DNA of 34,780 nt from Deltaproteobacteria bacterium (GCA_947477565.1 CANJUR010000051.1:1-34780), one strand, 5' to 3'. Counted from the first letter of the stretch, positions 23,382 through 34,780 are shown. The notes: generated by a model not told the origin, from the letters alone. Made by a program: numbers and translations.

Positions 23382-24956
23382 TTACGGTTGCGCCGAGGCG
23401 CCGTTGGCCGGCGCTTGCTGGGCCGCGCGCAACGCTTGCTGGAGGTTTTCCTTCGCTCGATTGGCCACTGCGCCCACGGTGGTGAGGTGCGCGTCGCCCC
23501 AGCCCTCGCCCACCACCGCCGTCGCGTCACCCGCGAACGACTGCAGAAGCGCGAGGTCTGCCTGCTGCCCCTTGACGCCCAGAAACAGCATCGCGAGAAG
23601 CCGCACCGGCTGCGCGTGCGAGCCGGAAGTGAATGCGCGTAGCGCGTCGCGTGGCGGTGGGGCGATGTCCCCAATGGCCTGCGCCTCGCCGCTGATCTCC
23701 GCGAAGGTGAAGCCCGCGAAGGGCGCCGACCGCGGTATCGCAAGGTGGGTCATGAAGTCCGACAGCACCCCGGCGCCGCCAAGGCGCAGGATGGCCTCGC
23801 CGAGCTTCCAGCGGATGGTAAAGGTCATGTCCGCCGCGACCCCGTTGGCCTGGTCAAACAGGCTGAAAAGCGTCGGGATCGCCTCGCGACTGTGGGTCTC
23901 ACCGATACGATCAACCGCGAGACCGCGCAGATCGACATCGCAGTTTCCGCCCGCCGCGGAGCCCGCGGGACACGCGTTGACGATCGCGAGGAGCGCAGCG
24001 TTGTTGGCCGCCGTAACGCTGCCGGTCATGGCAGTGAGCGCCGCGCGGCGTCGCTCGATCGGCGCAGCAGCGTCTCGCGCGACGGTGACGAGGTACTCGG
24101 TGCCGTTGGCCTGCCCCAACGTTTTTAGCGCCTCGAAGAGCACCGTCAGGTACTGCCCGCGCAACTGTTCGGCGGCGGCGTTGACGCGAGCGTCATCGAC
24201 CGTTCGACCGCCGTTGGTGAGAAGCGCGCGTGCCTTGTCGCGCATGCGCTGCGTGCCGGCCGGGCCGCCGATTTCGGTGGCATTGCGGACCAGTTGCGCG
24301 ACCGCAGCCTGCTTGCCCGCCGGGGTACCGACGGCGTTGATGAGTCGCGCGATCTCGACGGAAACCAGGAGCGCGTTTTCCTCCGTGGTGAGTCCGCGGG
24401 TGAGGCGATCGGCCGCTGTGGGGCCCACCGCGTTGACGATCTGCTCGGCGGTGTAAGAGCCCGCGAGTGCGCGCTGGTTGAAGTCCGCGAGCACCCAATC
24501 GAGGATGAGGTTGGCAAGCGAAGCCCGATCTTCGGCGCTCCCAAAAGAGGCCCGGCCGTCGCCACGGAGCAGAACGTACGCTGCGTCCTTGGCCTTGATC
24601 TGCGGCTCTGTCGGCGCTGCGACCGGACCCGCAGGGGCGACCGCAGCAGTCATCATCCGCTGTAACTCGGGTAGCAGCGCGTGAACGATGGCCTCCCGCT
24701 CTGTTGCCGGAACCTGCTGCATCGCGAGCGCGAGCACCTCAAGCCCATTGGCATTGGGGTGCTTCATCTCCACCAGCGCACGCGCTGCGTGCACCCGCAG
24801 GGGCTGCTCGTATCCAGACCCCACCAGCACAGTCATGATCTTCCGAGGGCCACGCTGCGTGTGCTTCCAGTGCTCGATGTCGTCGTCGTTGACGCCACAC
24901 CCCGCCGCGACAAACATCAAACCCGCCAGTACCACGCCACGTCGTCGATTCAGCAT
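23382..24956 (-). CDS. HEAT-repeat lipoprotein
   Basis: The 524-aa protein has a lipobox ending VAAGC (C20), then a short polar spacer and the segment IEHWKHTQRGPRKI, followed by Ala/Leu-rich helical pairs (LRVHAARALVEMKHPNANG and similar). A coil region (about 110-150) precedes long helical repeats to the end, including several with a conserved R-R-A-A-L-T-A-M type turn. Comparable HEAT-repeat lipoproteins are typical of Myxococcota and are presumed periplasmic or surface scaffolds. GAGGAG just upstream of the ATG at 24956 supports the start; the open frame extends 10 codons before it. It is the first gene of an operon with the two RHH-FHA genes and is divergent from ftsK. Confidence 0.8.
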   Translation of the reverse strand: MLNRRRGVVLAGLMFVAAGCGVNDDDIEHWKHTQRGPRKIMTVLVGSGYEQPLRVHAARALVEMKHPNANGLEVLALAMQQVPATEREAIVHALLPELQRMMTAAVAPAGPVAAPTEPQIKAKDAAYVLLRGDGRASFGSAEDRASLANLILDWVLADFNQRALAGSYTAEQIVNAVGPTAADRLTRGLTTEENALLVSVEIARLINAVGTPAGKQAAVAQLVRNATEIGGPAGTQRMRDKARALLTNGGRTVDDARVNAAAEQLRGQYLTVLFEALKTLGQANGTEYLVTVARDAAAPIERRRAALTAMTGSVTAANNAALLAIVNACPAGSAAGGNCDVDLRGLAVDRIGETHSREAIPTLFSLFDQANGVAADMTFTIRWKLGEAILRLGGAGVLSDFMTHLAIPRSAPFAGFTFAEISGEAQAIGDIAPPPRDALRAFTSGSHAQPVRLLAMLFLGVKGQQADLALLQSFAGDATAVVGEGWGDAHLTTVGAVANRAKENLQQALRAAQQAPANGASAQP

Positions 24957-25091
24957 CGTCTCCTCACGCCGCGGTTTGAAAATCAAAGCCCCGGGGCTGC
25001 GAACTGCGGCGAGATCCTAACCGACCGCGCGGGAGAATCAACACCGCAGCATCGAGGAGCGTCGTGCCGGAATCTCCCTCTCCCGGAACGA

Positions 25092-27938
<2,847 letters not shown>

Positions 27939-27943
27939 GGCCG

Positions 27944-29149
27944 ATGGTATACCGCGCGCACAGCACGATGATCACCAGTGGACGACGGGGCGGGCGGGCC
28001 GGGGCGGTCGCGATTTTACTTGGCATGGTATGCATGGTGCCTTCTGGGGCAGCTGCGCAGACCGTTGAGGTCAACCCGCCCACGACGCAGCGAGTGGTGC
28101 TGCTGCTGCCCTTCGAGGGAACGGCCACGCCCGATCTCCTCGCGGACGCCGAGGCGACGGTGCGCGGAGTTCTCCTCGCGCGCGGCACGCGTCTTCCCGA
28201 CCGGGCGGCGATCAACCTGGGCCTCGGACTTACGCCGCCGACGGACTCCACCGCGCTCGCGCGCGCCGTCCTGGGGATGGGTGCGACGCAGTTGATTCGC
28301 GCATCCCTGCGGCCGCTCGCGGGGCAGTACAACCTCGCGCTGACCCTCATCGATGCTGCCTCGGTGCGCACAGTGACCCGCGAGGAGAGCATCCCCAACG
28401 AAGGCGCCGGTGATGTCATCGGACGCATGCTTGATGCACTCCTTGACCCCGCGAACTGGTCAGCCCCGGCGGTGGACCCGGCGATCGCGCGGGAGGCCGA
28501 AGCGCGTCGACTGGCCGAAGCCGAGGCCACCCGGCAACGACAAGCGACCGAGGCCGAGGCCGCCCGACAGCGGGGCGCCGACGACGCGCGACGGCAGCGG
28601 GAGGCGGACGCCAGCGCGCACCCGGTTCGTGGCTACGCCGACGGCGGGCCGGTCTCGTTGGGCATGTCCCTCGTCGCTGGCGGTCGCCTCTCGGACGTAC
28701 GGCAGCCCAGCGGCGTGGTGCTCTCCGGCAACGCCCCGGCCGCGGCCTCCGGGGCGGCGGTCGCCCTGCGCGCCGAGGGCACCTACGCCATCAGCGCGGT
28801 CCCGGGCCTCGAGGCCGCTGCGGCGGTGATGATCCTCACGACACCGACCAGCGCTCTGGGCCTCGGCGCGGGGGCGCAGTTCACGTTTCCCTCGTCCGGG
28901 CGGCTACCGTTGCGCGGCAGTGCGGGCGTGCTGCTGGGCCTCTGGCAGGGCATCTCCGGGGCGCGGGCCACCACCCTCTGGCTGAATCCCTACGTGCGCG
29001 CGGAGTGGGGTTTTACACCCACAGTGCAGGCATTTCTCGGCCTCTCGCTCGACGTCGCGCCAGCCGAAAATGGCGGCGTCACCGCATTCGGAGTGATGGC
29101 CGGCGTGCGGTTTCGCCTCGGGTCCAGAGACACCGCGACCGCGCGCTGA
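27944..29149 (+). CDS. Secreted protein with helical linker and barrel-like C-terminus
   Basis: About 401 aa with a Sec signal peptide cut after GAAA (the hydrophobic core is AVAILLGMVCMV). Residues about 40-165 form an alpha/beta domain, with VVLLLPFEG near the start and GATQLIRASLRPL and YNLALTLIDA later. This is the style of FlgO/CsgG-type periplasmic domains. A charged coiled stretch rich in Glu, Ala and Arg follows (about 180-230). The end has alternating hydrophobic strands and a final VMAGVRFRL, suggesting an outer-membrane beta-barrel. The ATG at 27944 is used; a TTG at 27935 overlapping the ftsK stop or an ATG at 27968 are alternatives. Close packing suggests cotranscription with ftsK and the flippase. 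Function unknown. Confidence 0.65.
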   Translation: MVYRAHSTMITSGRRGGRAGAVAILLGMVCMVPSGAAAQTVEVNPPTTQRVVLLLPFEGTATPDLLADAEATVRGVLLARGTRLPDRAAINLGLGLTPPTDSTALARAVLGMGATQLIRASLRPLAGQYNLALTLIDAASVRTVTREESIPNEGAGDVIGRMLDALLDPANWSAPAVDPAIAREAEARRLAEAEATRQRQATEAEAARQRGADDARRQREADASAHPVRGYADGGPVSLGMSLVAGGRLSDVRQPSGVVLSGNAPAAASGAAVALRAEGTYAISAVPGLEAAAAVMILTTPTSALGLGAGAQFTFPSSGRLPLRGSAGVLLGLWQGISGARATTLWLNPYVRAEWGFTPTVQAFLGLSLDVAPAENGGVTAFGVMAGVRFRLGSRDTATAR

Positions 29150-29184
29150 GCCGCGCGCCTTCTAGACACGCAGGGCGGAGTGTG

Positions 29185-30741
29185 GTGATCCACCGCGCCG
29201 TGTCATCCAACAACGAGGGCGCCGTCACGGACGCCGAGGTCAAGGCCGAGGCGACCGCGCGAGAATCGACCCGCGGCGTCGCGGTGATCGCCATCGCCAA
29301 GGGGTGGTTTCTCCTGACGGGGTTTGCGCAGCCGCTGGTGCTGACGCGCCTGCTGCTCGGCGAGGGCTATGGGCTCTACGGCGTGGTGCTCAATGTCATC
29401 TCGATACTCAACAACGTGGTCGTCGCCGGGAGCATCCAGGCGATGTCTCACGCGGTCACCGAGGGGGGCGTCGCCGCGCTCCGCAAGGGGCTGCTCATCC
29501 ACGCCGCGTTGGGCCTCTCGCTCGCGGGGGCCCTCGTGGCCGGAGCTGACCTCCTCGGCGCCGGCGTACTCCACGACGCCCGCCTGCCGCCGTTGCTCCG
29601 GCTCGGGGCGGTTATCGTCGCGGACTACAGCGTCTACGCCGCGCTCGTCGGCGCGCTCAACGGCCGCCGACGGTTTCGTGCCCAGGCGGGCCTCGACATC
29701 ACCTTCGCCACGCTGCGCACCGGCCTCGTACTCGGGCTCGCATCGACCTCGCTTCGGGTCACCGGTGCCATCGCGGGCTTCGCCATCGCCAGCTTCGTCA
29801 TCCTGCTGGTGGCACTCGCGCTGCACCGCAACGAGTTGCGCGCCTCGGCCGCGGTGGACGCCTCCACGGGCGCCTTTGCACGCAGCTACGCGCGCTTCTT
29901 CGCGCCGGTGCTCGTCTACCAGTTCGCGCTCAACCTCGTGCTCCAGGCCGACCTGCTGGTGATGAAGGCTGTTCTCTCCCGCCGCGAAGGGGTCGACGAG
30001 GCCGCCATCAACACCCTCGCGGGCGTCTACAAGGCCGTGCAGAACTTCGCGTTCTTACCTTACCAACTACTACTAGCGGTGACATTCGTGGTGTTTCCGG
30101 TGGTGTCGAAATCCACGCTGGAAGGCGACCGCGAGGCCACCGCGAGCTTCGTGCGTGGTGCCATGCGCTTCAGCGCGCTCGGGCTCGGCGCCATGCTCGC
30201 CGTGCTCGGCGGCATGCCCCGCGGCGTATTGCGCCTCGCGTACCGGCCGCCGTTCGACCAGGGCGCACCGGTGCTGCGCTGGCTCTCCCTCGCGCAGGGA
30301 GCGTTCGCACTCTCGGTCATCGGCACCACCATCGTGCTCGCCGCCGGGCGCACCGCCGCTGCGACCGCGCTTATGGCGACGATGCTCGTGGCCGTGTTCG
30401 TCGGCAACGTAGTGGGGCTCGTCGCCTCCCCTGCCGACCTCACCGCCCTCACCCACACCGCCCTCGGAACCCTCTTCGGTTGCCTCGTCGGGCTTGGCAT
30501 CGTGAGCGCCTACGTGCGCCGATCGTTCGGGGGCTTCCTCTCGGTGCCAACCGCGGCGCGGGTGATGACGGGCGCGCTCGGTGCGGGTGCGCTCGGGGCG
30601 TGGGTCCCGTGGCCCGGCAAGATCGGCACCCTGCTGGGCGCCGGGGTCATCGCGTTGGTCTATGTGGGGTTGCTGGTCGTGATGGGAGAGTTGAGCTCCG
30701 GCGAGTTGCGTCGCATCCGCCGGGTGCTCGTGCGCAGGTAG
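29185..30741 (+). CDS. MurJ/Wzx-type lipid flippase of the MATE/MOP superfamily
   Basis: About 518 aa with 12-14 hydrophobic helices spread over its length. The first helix is followed by PLVLTRLLLGEGYGLYGVV, the usual motif of polysaccharide flippases. The second half (FLPYQLLLAVTFVVFPVVSK, then LRLAYRPPFDQG) matches the same superfamily. Such proteins flip lipid-linked sugars or lipid II across the inner membrane; the substrate here is unknown, and no glycosyltransferases are in the window. The start is GTG at 29185, where GGAG lies 4 nt upstream; GTG 29182 and GTG 29200 are alternatives. Around residue 291 the gene has a TTA codon and three CTA codons in a row-like cluster, rare in this GC-rich sequence. 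It is convergent with the pseudo-receiver gene. Confidence 0.8.
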   Translation: MIHRAVSSNNEGAVTDAEVKAEATARESTRGVAVIAIAKGWFLLTGFAQPLVLTRLLLGEGYGLYGVVLNVISILNNVVVAGSIQAMSHAVTEGGVAALRKGLLIHAALGLSLAGALVAGADLLGAGVLHDARLPPLLRLGAVIVADYSVYAALVGALNGRRRFRAQAGLDITFATLRTGLVLGLASTSLRVTGAIAGFAIASFVILLVALALHRNELRASAAVDASTGAFARSYARFFAPVLVYQFALNLVLQADLLVMKAVLSRREGVDEAAINTLAGVYKAVQNFAFLPYQLLLAVTFVVFPVVSKSTLEGDREATASFVRGAMRFSALGLGAMLAVLGGMPRGVLRLAYRPPFDQGAPVLRWLSLAQGAFALSVIGTTIVLAAGRTAAATALMATMLVAVFVGNVVGLVASPADLTALTHTALGTLFGCLVGLGIVSAYVRRSFGGFLSVPTAARVMTGALGAGALGAWVPWPGKIGTLLGAGVIALVYVGLLVVMGELSSGELRRIRRVLVRR

Positions 30742-30748
30742 GTCCGCG

Positions 30749-32875
30749 CTACGCGGTGCTGATCTCGTCGCTCGCCGCGGGCGACTCGTGCGTGGCGGCG
30801 TGAACCAACCCCGCGGCAATCTCCATCGCCTGGCGTGCCCGATCGAGCAGCGCCTCCGAGTTGGCCTTTCGTCGCTCCATGGCGTCGAGCCGATCGCGCA
30901 GCGCAACGACCTCTCGGGCCGACGTATCCATCGTGGCGCGCGCCGTGACCAGTTCCGATGCGAGGGCGGTGCCTTCCGCGCGGGCCGCGCCGAGCTCGAT
31001 GTCCAGGCTCTCAATGCGATCGGTGAGTTCGCTTCGCATCGAGGCCTCCGCGACCACCGCCGCAGCCGCAGCCGCCGCTGCCACAGTGAGGACAGCCGCG
31101 TGATCGCTGGCCAGCGCCGCGAGGCTCTGCTCGTGCGCCGCACGCATCGATTCGACGGCCGCCCCGTGCTCCGCACCCTTCGCTTCGAAAGCTCGCGCAT
31201 GCTCAACATTCACCGCGAGGACCTCGGTCGCATGGTCCGCACGCACCGAATCGACGACCTGCGCGTGCTCCGATCGCAGCGACGAGAGCGCGGCCTCGAG
31301 TTCTGCCCGTTGCGCCGCGGCCTGCTGCGCCACCGCAGTAGTGCTCTCCGCACGAACGGCCTCGAGCGCCGCCGCATGACCTTCGCGCAGCGTCGCCTCT
31401 GCGGCCTCTCGCGCCACGATCTGCGCAGCGCTCGCCGCCACCGCGGCCGCAAGCTCTGTACGCACCTCGGTGAGTTCGCGCTGGTAAACCTCCGCCTCGC
31501 GTACCCGCTTCGCCTCGGCATCCGCAACCTGTTGCTGCAGCGATGCCTCACCCTGAGCGGCCGCCTGGCGCGACTCTGCGAGCGCCCGTTCGATCTCCGA
31601 ACGCCTCTCCACCTCGGTCAGGAGTTCGGCCCGCACGGCGTCCCCGGCCTGCCGCACCGTGATGACCTCCTGGTCACGCTCGTTGAGGCGGTCGTCGATG
31701 TCGGCGGTGGACATCTCGGCTTGCAGCACCTTGTCGCGCAGTTCGAGAATCTCCCGATCGCGCGCCAGGATGTCCTTGTCCTTGCGGTTGAGCGACTCGC
31801 GCAGTTCAAGAAATTCGCGCGTCGAGATTCCGCCTGGCCGAGCGGGCACCACGGAGACGGGCGCGGTGCGCGTCTTTTCTTCGAGGTCTTTCGCCACGCG
31901 CGCCAACTCGTCGCCCTCGGCGCGCAGTCGCTCGTTGTCGGCCGTGAGATCCACCACGCGCTGCCTGGCGGCCTCGGCGACGGCGAGGTCACGCGAGAGT
32001 TCGTCGACACGTCGCTGGAGGCGCTCGGCCTCGGCGTAACCCGAAGGCGACTGCTCGTTGAGCATCGGCGCAGGGGCCGCAAAAGGCGGCAGGGTCGGCG
32101 GCGGCAGCGGGGGCGCGACGCCTACGCGCCCCAGGGACGGAGAACTACCCAGCAGCGGCGGAGCCACAAGTGCGGCCGGGGCCTGCGGCAATGGGTTGGC
32201 CTGCACGGCGCGCGCGATGTCGCTCAGGTTGAGCGGGAGCTCCGCGCTCGACGACACCATCGTATAGTCCTCGAAGTCGTCTGAGTTGCTCGACCTCGCC
32301 CCGGGATGCCCCGCCTGCGGCTCCGGCAAAGGCTCGAGCAATGCGGCCGCGGACTCCGGGGGAATGCTTTCCATCAAGATGCTGTCGAAGGCCGCGTCGG
32401 AGAGCCCGCCCATGTCGTCGTCGATGTTGATCGCCAGGTCGTCTACAGACTCCTCGATGGCCTCGTCATCGACCGTGATCTCGGCGTCGGGCAGCTCGGG
32501 AATGCTCACAAACATCGCAGCGCGCGCGATGAGCGCCTCCGGGTCGATGGGCTTGTGGGCGTAATCCTCGGCGCGCGTGCGCAGCTTGCTGTGCTGCTCG
32601 AAGGTCTCCGGGGGCGAGTCCGACGAGACGATCATCAGGGGGATATCCTTGAGGTCGGAGTGCTTCTTGATGCGGTTGCAGACCGCAAAGCCGTTCATCC
32701 TCGGCAACTCAATGGCCAGGATGATGAGCCCCGGGCGGTCATCGAGCGCGACGTCGAGGCCCACCTGGCCGTCGTCAACAATGCGCACCGTGCAGCCCCG
32801 CCGCGTAAACGCCCGCTCAAGCGCATCGGCGAAGGGCCGGTCGTATTCGAAGATCAAAACCTTCAGGCCGCTCAT
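30749..32875 (-). CDS. FrzS/AglZ-like pseudo-receiver and coiled-coil protein
   Basis: The 708-aa protein begins with a response-regulator-like receiver (about 1-128). At the phosphorylation site the usual Asp is A54 (LAIELPRMNG), so it cannot be phosphorylated there; S84 sits near the usual Thr and K108 in AHKPID is kept. An acidic, Pro-rich spacer (about 130-280) follows, then a long coiled coil (about 280-690) rich in Ala, Glu and Arg. This architecture, and the receiver end (LRTRAEDYAHKPID), strongly resemble Myxococcus FrzS and AglZ, polar motility proteins; AglZ binds MglA there. It is encoded 0.9 kb from mglBA, on the opposite strand with one HAD gene between. A polarity or motility role is inferred. 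Confidence 0.85.
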   Translation of the reverse strand: MSGLKVLIFEYDRPFADALERAFTRRGCTVRIVDDGQVGLDVALDDRPGLIILAIELPRMNGFAVCNRIKKHSDLKDIPLMIVSSDSPPETFEQHSKLRTRAEDYAHKPIDPEALIARAAMFVSIPELPDAEITVDDEAIEESVDDLAINIDDDMGGLSDAAFDSILMESIPPESAAALLEPLPEPQAGHPGARSSNSDDFEDYTMVSSSAELPLNLSDIARAVQANPLPQAPAALVAPPLLGSSPSLGRVGVAPPLPPPTLPPFAAPAPMLNEQSPSGYAEAERLQRRVDELSRDLAVAEAARQRVVDLTADNERLRAEGDELARVAKDLEEKTRTAPVSVVPARPGGISTREFLELRESLNRKDKDILARDREILELRDKVLQAEMSTADIDDRLNERDQEVITVRQAGDAVRAELLTEVERRSEIERALAESRQAAAQGEASLQQQVADAEAKRVREAEVYQRELTEVRTELAAAVAASAAQIVAREAAEATLREGHAAALEAVRAESTTAVAQQAAAQRAELEAALSSLRSEHAQVVDSVRADHATEVLAVNVEHARAFEAKGAEHGAAVESMRAAHEQSLAALASDHAAVLTVAAAAAAAAVVAEASMRSELTDRIESLDIELGAARAEGTALASELVTARATMDTSAREVVALRDRLDAMERRKANSEALLDRARQAMEIAAGLVHAATHESPAASDEISTA

Positions 32876-32941
32876 TGCTTTCCAGGCTCCATGTGCCGCC
32901 CGTGCGGCATGTTTCAGCCTATGGCGGCGGCGCTCGAAAGG

Positions 32942-33643
32942 TCAACGACCATGCACTTCCGCTGCGCTCACCAACGCGTGGAAATCGTCGACGGTGACCT
33001 CCCGGACGTGCGCAAACACCGCGTGCGCCCCCGCCGCGCGCAGCACATCGACGGCGTAGGTGTGGGCGACTGCGATCACGCGTAGGCCCGCAGCGCACGC
33101 AGACTGCACGCCCGCGACGCTGTCTTCGATAGCCACGCAGCGGGCGGGGTCGAGGGGTCCCACCAGCGCGCCGAGGCGGCTAAGGCCCAGAATGTAGCCC
33201 TCTGGGTCGGGCTTGCAGGCACGAACATCCTCCGCCGCGACGATCACCCGCGGCACCGCGGCGGCCGCCATGAGTCGAAGGGCCACGTCGATTTCGCCGC
33301 GCATTGCGCCGCTCACGATCGCCAGCGGCACCTCGTCGCCGGCCGACCGCAGCAGCAGCGCAGCGCCGTCGAAGACCGTCAACGAGCGAGCGGCGAGCGC
33401 TCCGTACACGACGCTCTTGGCGCGGATGAGCGTCGCGATCCGCTCGTCGTCGTGCGCGAGGCCGTGATCGCGGAGCATCGCGACGAAGGCGCCGCGGTCG
33501 TCGAAGCCCAGGTAGCGTTCGTTGTACTGCTCGAGCGAGACGATCACTCCGGCGGGGGCCAGCGCGGCGTTGAATCCATCGAGGTGGAGTTGCTCGTCGT
33601 CCACGAGGACGCCGTTGAAGTCGAAGAGGGCGGCTTGCAACAT
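32942..33643 (-). CDS. HAD-superfamily hydrolase with DFNGV motif
   Basis: The 233-aa protein has beta-phosphoglucomutase-like HAD layout: motif I D8-F-N10-G (normally DxD), motif II in AIVSGAMRG, the motif III Lys in ACKPDPEGY, and motif IV in AIEDSVAGV. Replacement of the second motif-I Asp by Asn is unusual for phosphomutases, where that Asp is the acid/base; a related DFNG subfamily is known to me among HAD proteins, but its substrates are not. The ATG at 33643 starts directly before the first strand. The gene is divergent from mglB. Its stop lies 66 bp upstream of the FrzS/AglZ-like start on the same strand, so the two may be cotranscribed. Confidence 0.8.
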   Translation of the reverse strand: MLQAALFDFNGVLVDDEQLHLDGFNAALAPAGVIVSLEQYNERYLGFDDRGAFVAMLRDHGLAHDDERIATLIRAKSVVYGALAARSLTVFDGAALLLRSAGDEVPLAIVSGAMRGEIDVALRLMAAAAVPRVIVAAEDVRACKPDPEGYILGLSRLGALVGPLDPARCVAIEDSVAGVQSACAAGLRVIAVAHTYAVDVLRAAGAHAVFAHVREVTVDDFHALVSAAEVHGR

Positions 33644-33701
33644 CGGTGGGGCGACGATGCCACGGACACTCGCGGGGACGATGGAGGTTCGACGTCCGGG
33701 G

Positions 33702-33731
33702 TTGCTCCGCGCGCGGCGGCTCTGGTATGGC
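33702..33731 (+). promoter_or_regulatory. Candidate sigma70 promoter for mglBA
   Basis: TTGCTC (33702-33707) and TATGGC (33726-33731) are 18 nt apart, and TGG precedes the -10 as an extended element. It is the best match in the spacer between the divergent HAD and mglB genes. High GC makes this tentative. Confidence 0.3.
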
Positions 33732-33809
33732 CGGAGAGAGACCGCGTGTTGTCGTGCCGAGATCGCGGCCGCCACTGTTTACGACACGGGGGCTCCGGAG
33801 CCGACGCCC

Positions 33810-34283
33810 ATGAACGTGGTGATGTACGAGGACGAGCTGAACCAGATCCAGATGGTGGTGGACAAGCTCGTGCGCGATGCGAACGCGCGAGTAGTCTGCA
33901 TCGTCGATAAGAACGGCCAACTCATCGCCGCCAGTGGGGAGACGGAAAACCTCGACACGACCTCTCTCGCCTCGCTCATCGCGGGCACCATCGCCGCGAT
34001 GGGCGGCATGGCGAAGCTACTCAAGGAGAACGAGTTTCCCACGCAGTTTCACGAGGGCGTGAAGGCCAACATCCATATCCAGCTGGTGGGAAACAGGGTG
34101 ATTCTCGCGGTGATTTTCGACTCGCGCGCGACGCTGGGTCTGGTGCGGCTGCGAGTGAAGCGGGCGAGCGACGAGCTCAACACCATCTTCGAGGCCCTCG
34201 CCAAGCGCGTTCCCCACGGCGGCGACGGTGCGCCCTTCGCCGAGATCACCGACGAGGACATCGACAACCTCTTCAACGACTGA
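33810..34283 (+). CDS. mglB: MglB, Roadblock/LC7 regulator of MglA
   Basis: The 157-aa protein matches Myxococcus MglB closely as I recall it: VMYEDEL near the start, VDKNGQLIAASGE, DTTSLASLIAGTIAAMGGMAKL, LVRLRVKRASDEL and an acidic end TDEDIDNLFND. MglB is a Roadblock-domain dimer that acts as the GTPase-activating partner of MglA and marks the lagging cell pole. The ATG at 33810 has GGAG 9 nt upstream. mglA follows 30 bp later, so the two form an operon, as in other gliding myxobacteria. Confidence 0.97.
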   Translation: MNVVMYEDELNQIQMVVDKLVRDANARVVCIVDKNGQLIAASGETENLDTTSLASLIAGTIAAMGGMAKLLKENEFPTQFHEGVKANIHIQLVGNRVILAVIFDSRATLGLVRLRVKRASDELNTIFEALAKRVPHGGDGAPFAEITDEDIDNLFND

Positions 34284-34313
34284 CTCCCCCGAGCCACTTA
34301 CCTGAGGCGATCG

Positions 34314-34780
34314 ATGACTTTCATCAACTACGGCCAGCGCGAGATCAACTGCAAGATTGTCTATTACGGCCCGGGGCTGTGCGGCAAGACCACCAACCTG
34401 CAGTGGATCTATCAGCGCACCGCGCCGGAGGCGAAGGGCAAGATGATCTCCCTCGCCACGGAGCAGGATAGGACGCTCTTCTTCGATTTCCTCCCGCTTT
34501 CACTTGGTGAGATTCGCGGCTTCAAGACCCGCTTTCATCTCTACACGGTGCCCGGCCAGGTCTTCTACGACGCCTCGCGCAAGCTGATCCTGAAGGGAGT
34601 GGATGGCGTGGTGTTCGTGGCCGACTCGCAGACCGGCCGCGTCGAGGCCAACATGGAGTCGCTCGAAAACCTCCAGGGCAACCTCGCCGAGCAGGGATAC
34701 GTGCTCGAGAAACTCCCGTTTGTCATGCAGTACAACAAGCGCGACCTGCCCGAGATCGCACCCGTGGAAGAACTCCGCGA
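34314..34780 (+). CDS. mglA: MglA, Ras-like polarity GTPase (cut by window end)
   Basis: The first 155 codons are present; about 40 residues are missing at the right edge. The P-loop is GPGLCGKTT (19-27); TVPGQVFYD holds Q82 of the switch II region, and NKRD (141-144) gives guanine specificity. The protein is nearly identical in pattern to Myxococcus MglA, including [18 protein letters not shown]. MglA-GTP sets the leading pole and drives both gliding and type IV pilus-based motility, with reversals controlled by the Frz system. GAGG lies about 6 nt before the ATG. Cotranscribed with mglB. Confidence 0.98.
   Translation, partial: MTFINYGQREINCKIVYYGPGLCGKTTNLQWIYQRTAPEAKGKMISLATEQDRTLFFDFLPLSLGEIRGFKTRFHLYTVPGQVFYDASRKLILKGVDGVVFVADSQTGRVEANMESLENLQGNLAEQGYVLEKLPFVMQYNKRDLPEIAPVEELR

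Noticed and set aside
24975..25000. Small palindromes between the HEAT lipoprotein and ftsK
   Set aside because: TTTGA/TCAAA and GCCCCGGGGC are short and common by chance; no known regulator site was recognised.
28020..28035. Sigma54-like promoter (TGGC and TGCA about 10 bp apart)
   Set aside because: It lies inside the signal-peptide codons of the 27944 gene, and the -24 element is imperfect; likely chance.
30744..30756. CCGCG/CGCGG stem between convergent genes as a terminator
   Set aside because: Only 5 bp with a 3-nt loop that contains a stop codon and no U-run; too weak to call.

Overview
High-GC (about 70%) bacterial chromosome fragment. The right end carries an mglB-mglA pair (Roadblock regulator and Ras-like polarity GTPase). 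A FrzS/AglZ-like pseudo-receiver/coiled-coil protein, an FtsK translocase, FHA proteins and many cysteine-rich or HEAT-repeat lipoproteins lie nearby. Together these point to a gliding member of the Myxococcota, most like the Polyangiales/Sandaracinus side of the phylum. The genus is inference from gene content. No tRNA, rRNA, CRISPR array, prophage or complete insertion sequence was seen.

Layout. 1-330: gene-free, with a hairpin-forming intergenic repeat. 331-1152 (-): helical unknown protein with a basic tail. 1153-1592: divergent spacer holding nine copies of a 21-bp tandem repeat. 1593-4662 (+): an overlapping three-gene operon encoding an isoprenoid-synthase-like protein and two ArsA/Get3-type ATPases. 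4707-5213 (-): Rpn-like PD-(D/E)XK protein. 5325-9285: two divergent cysteine-rich lipoproteins. 9311-13237 (-): an operon with a small membrane protein, a GMC oxidoreductase, a decayed ADP-forming acyl-CoA synthetase and a PDZ-CPBP membrane protease. 13356-15663: a lipoprotein, a possible small membrane protein and a HEAT-like protein.

15721-21606 (-) is a tightly packed operon of three exported proteins: a 903-aa lipoprotein whose esterase domain appears circularly permuted, a CBM9-like/FG-GAP-like secreted protein, and a cysteine-rich lipoprotein. 21678-24956 (-) encodes a HEAT-repeat lipoprotein followed by two paralogues that join a ribbon-helix-helix-like N-terminus to a C-terminal FHA domain. 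25092-30741 (+) encodes FtsK, a secreted barrel-like protein overlapping or abutting it, and a MurJ/Wzx-type flippase. 30749-33643 (-) encodes the FrzS/AglZ-like protein and a HAD hydrolase. 33810-34780 (+) is mglB and the first 155 codons of mglA.

The best candidates for undescribed biology are: (1) the permuted esterase lipoprotein; (2) the RHH-FHA pair with its HEAT lipoprotein, which could link threonine phosphorylation to DNA binding; and (3) the isoprenoid-synthase-like protein translationally coupled to an asymmetric pair of Get3-like ATPases. All functional statements come from reading motifs by eye; no database search was run.
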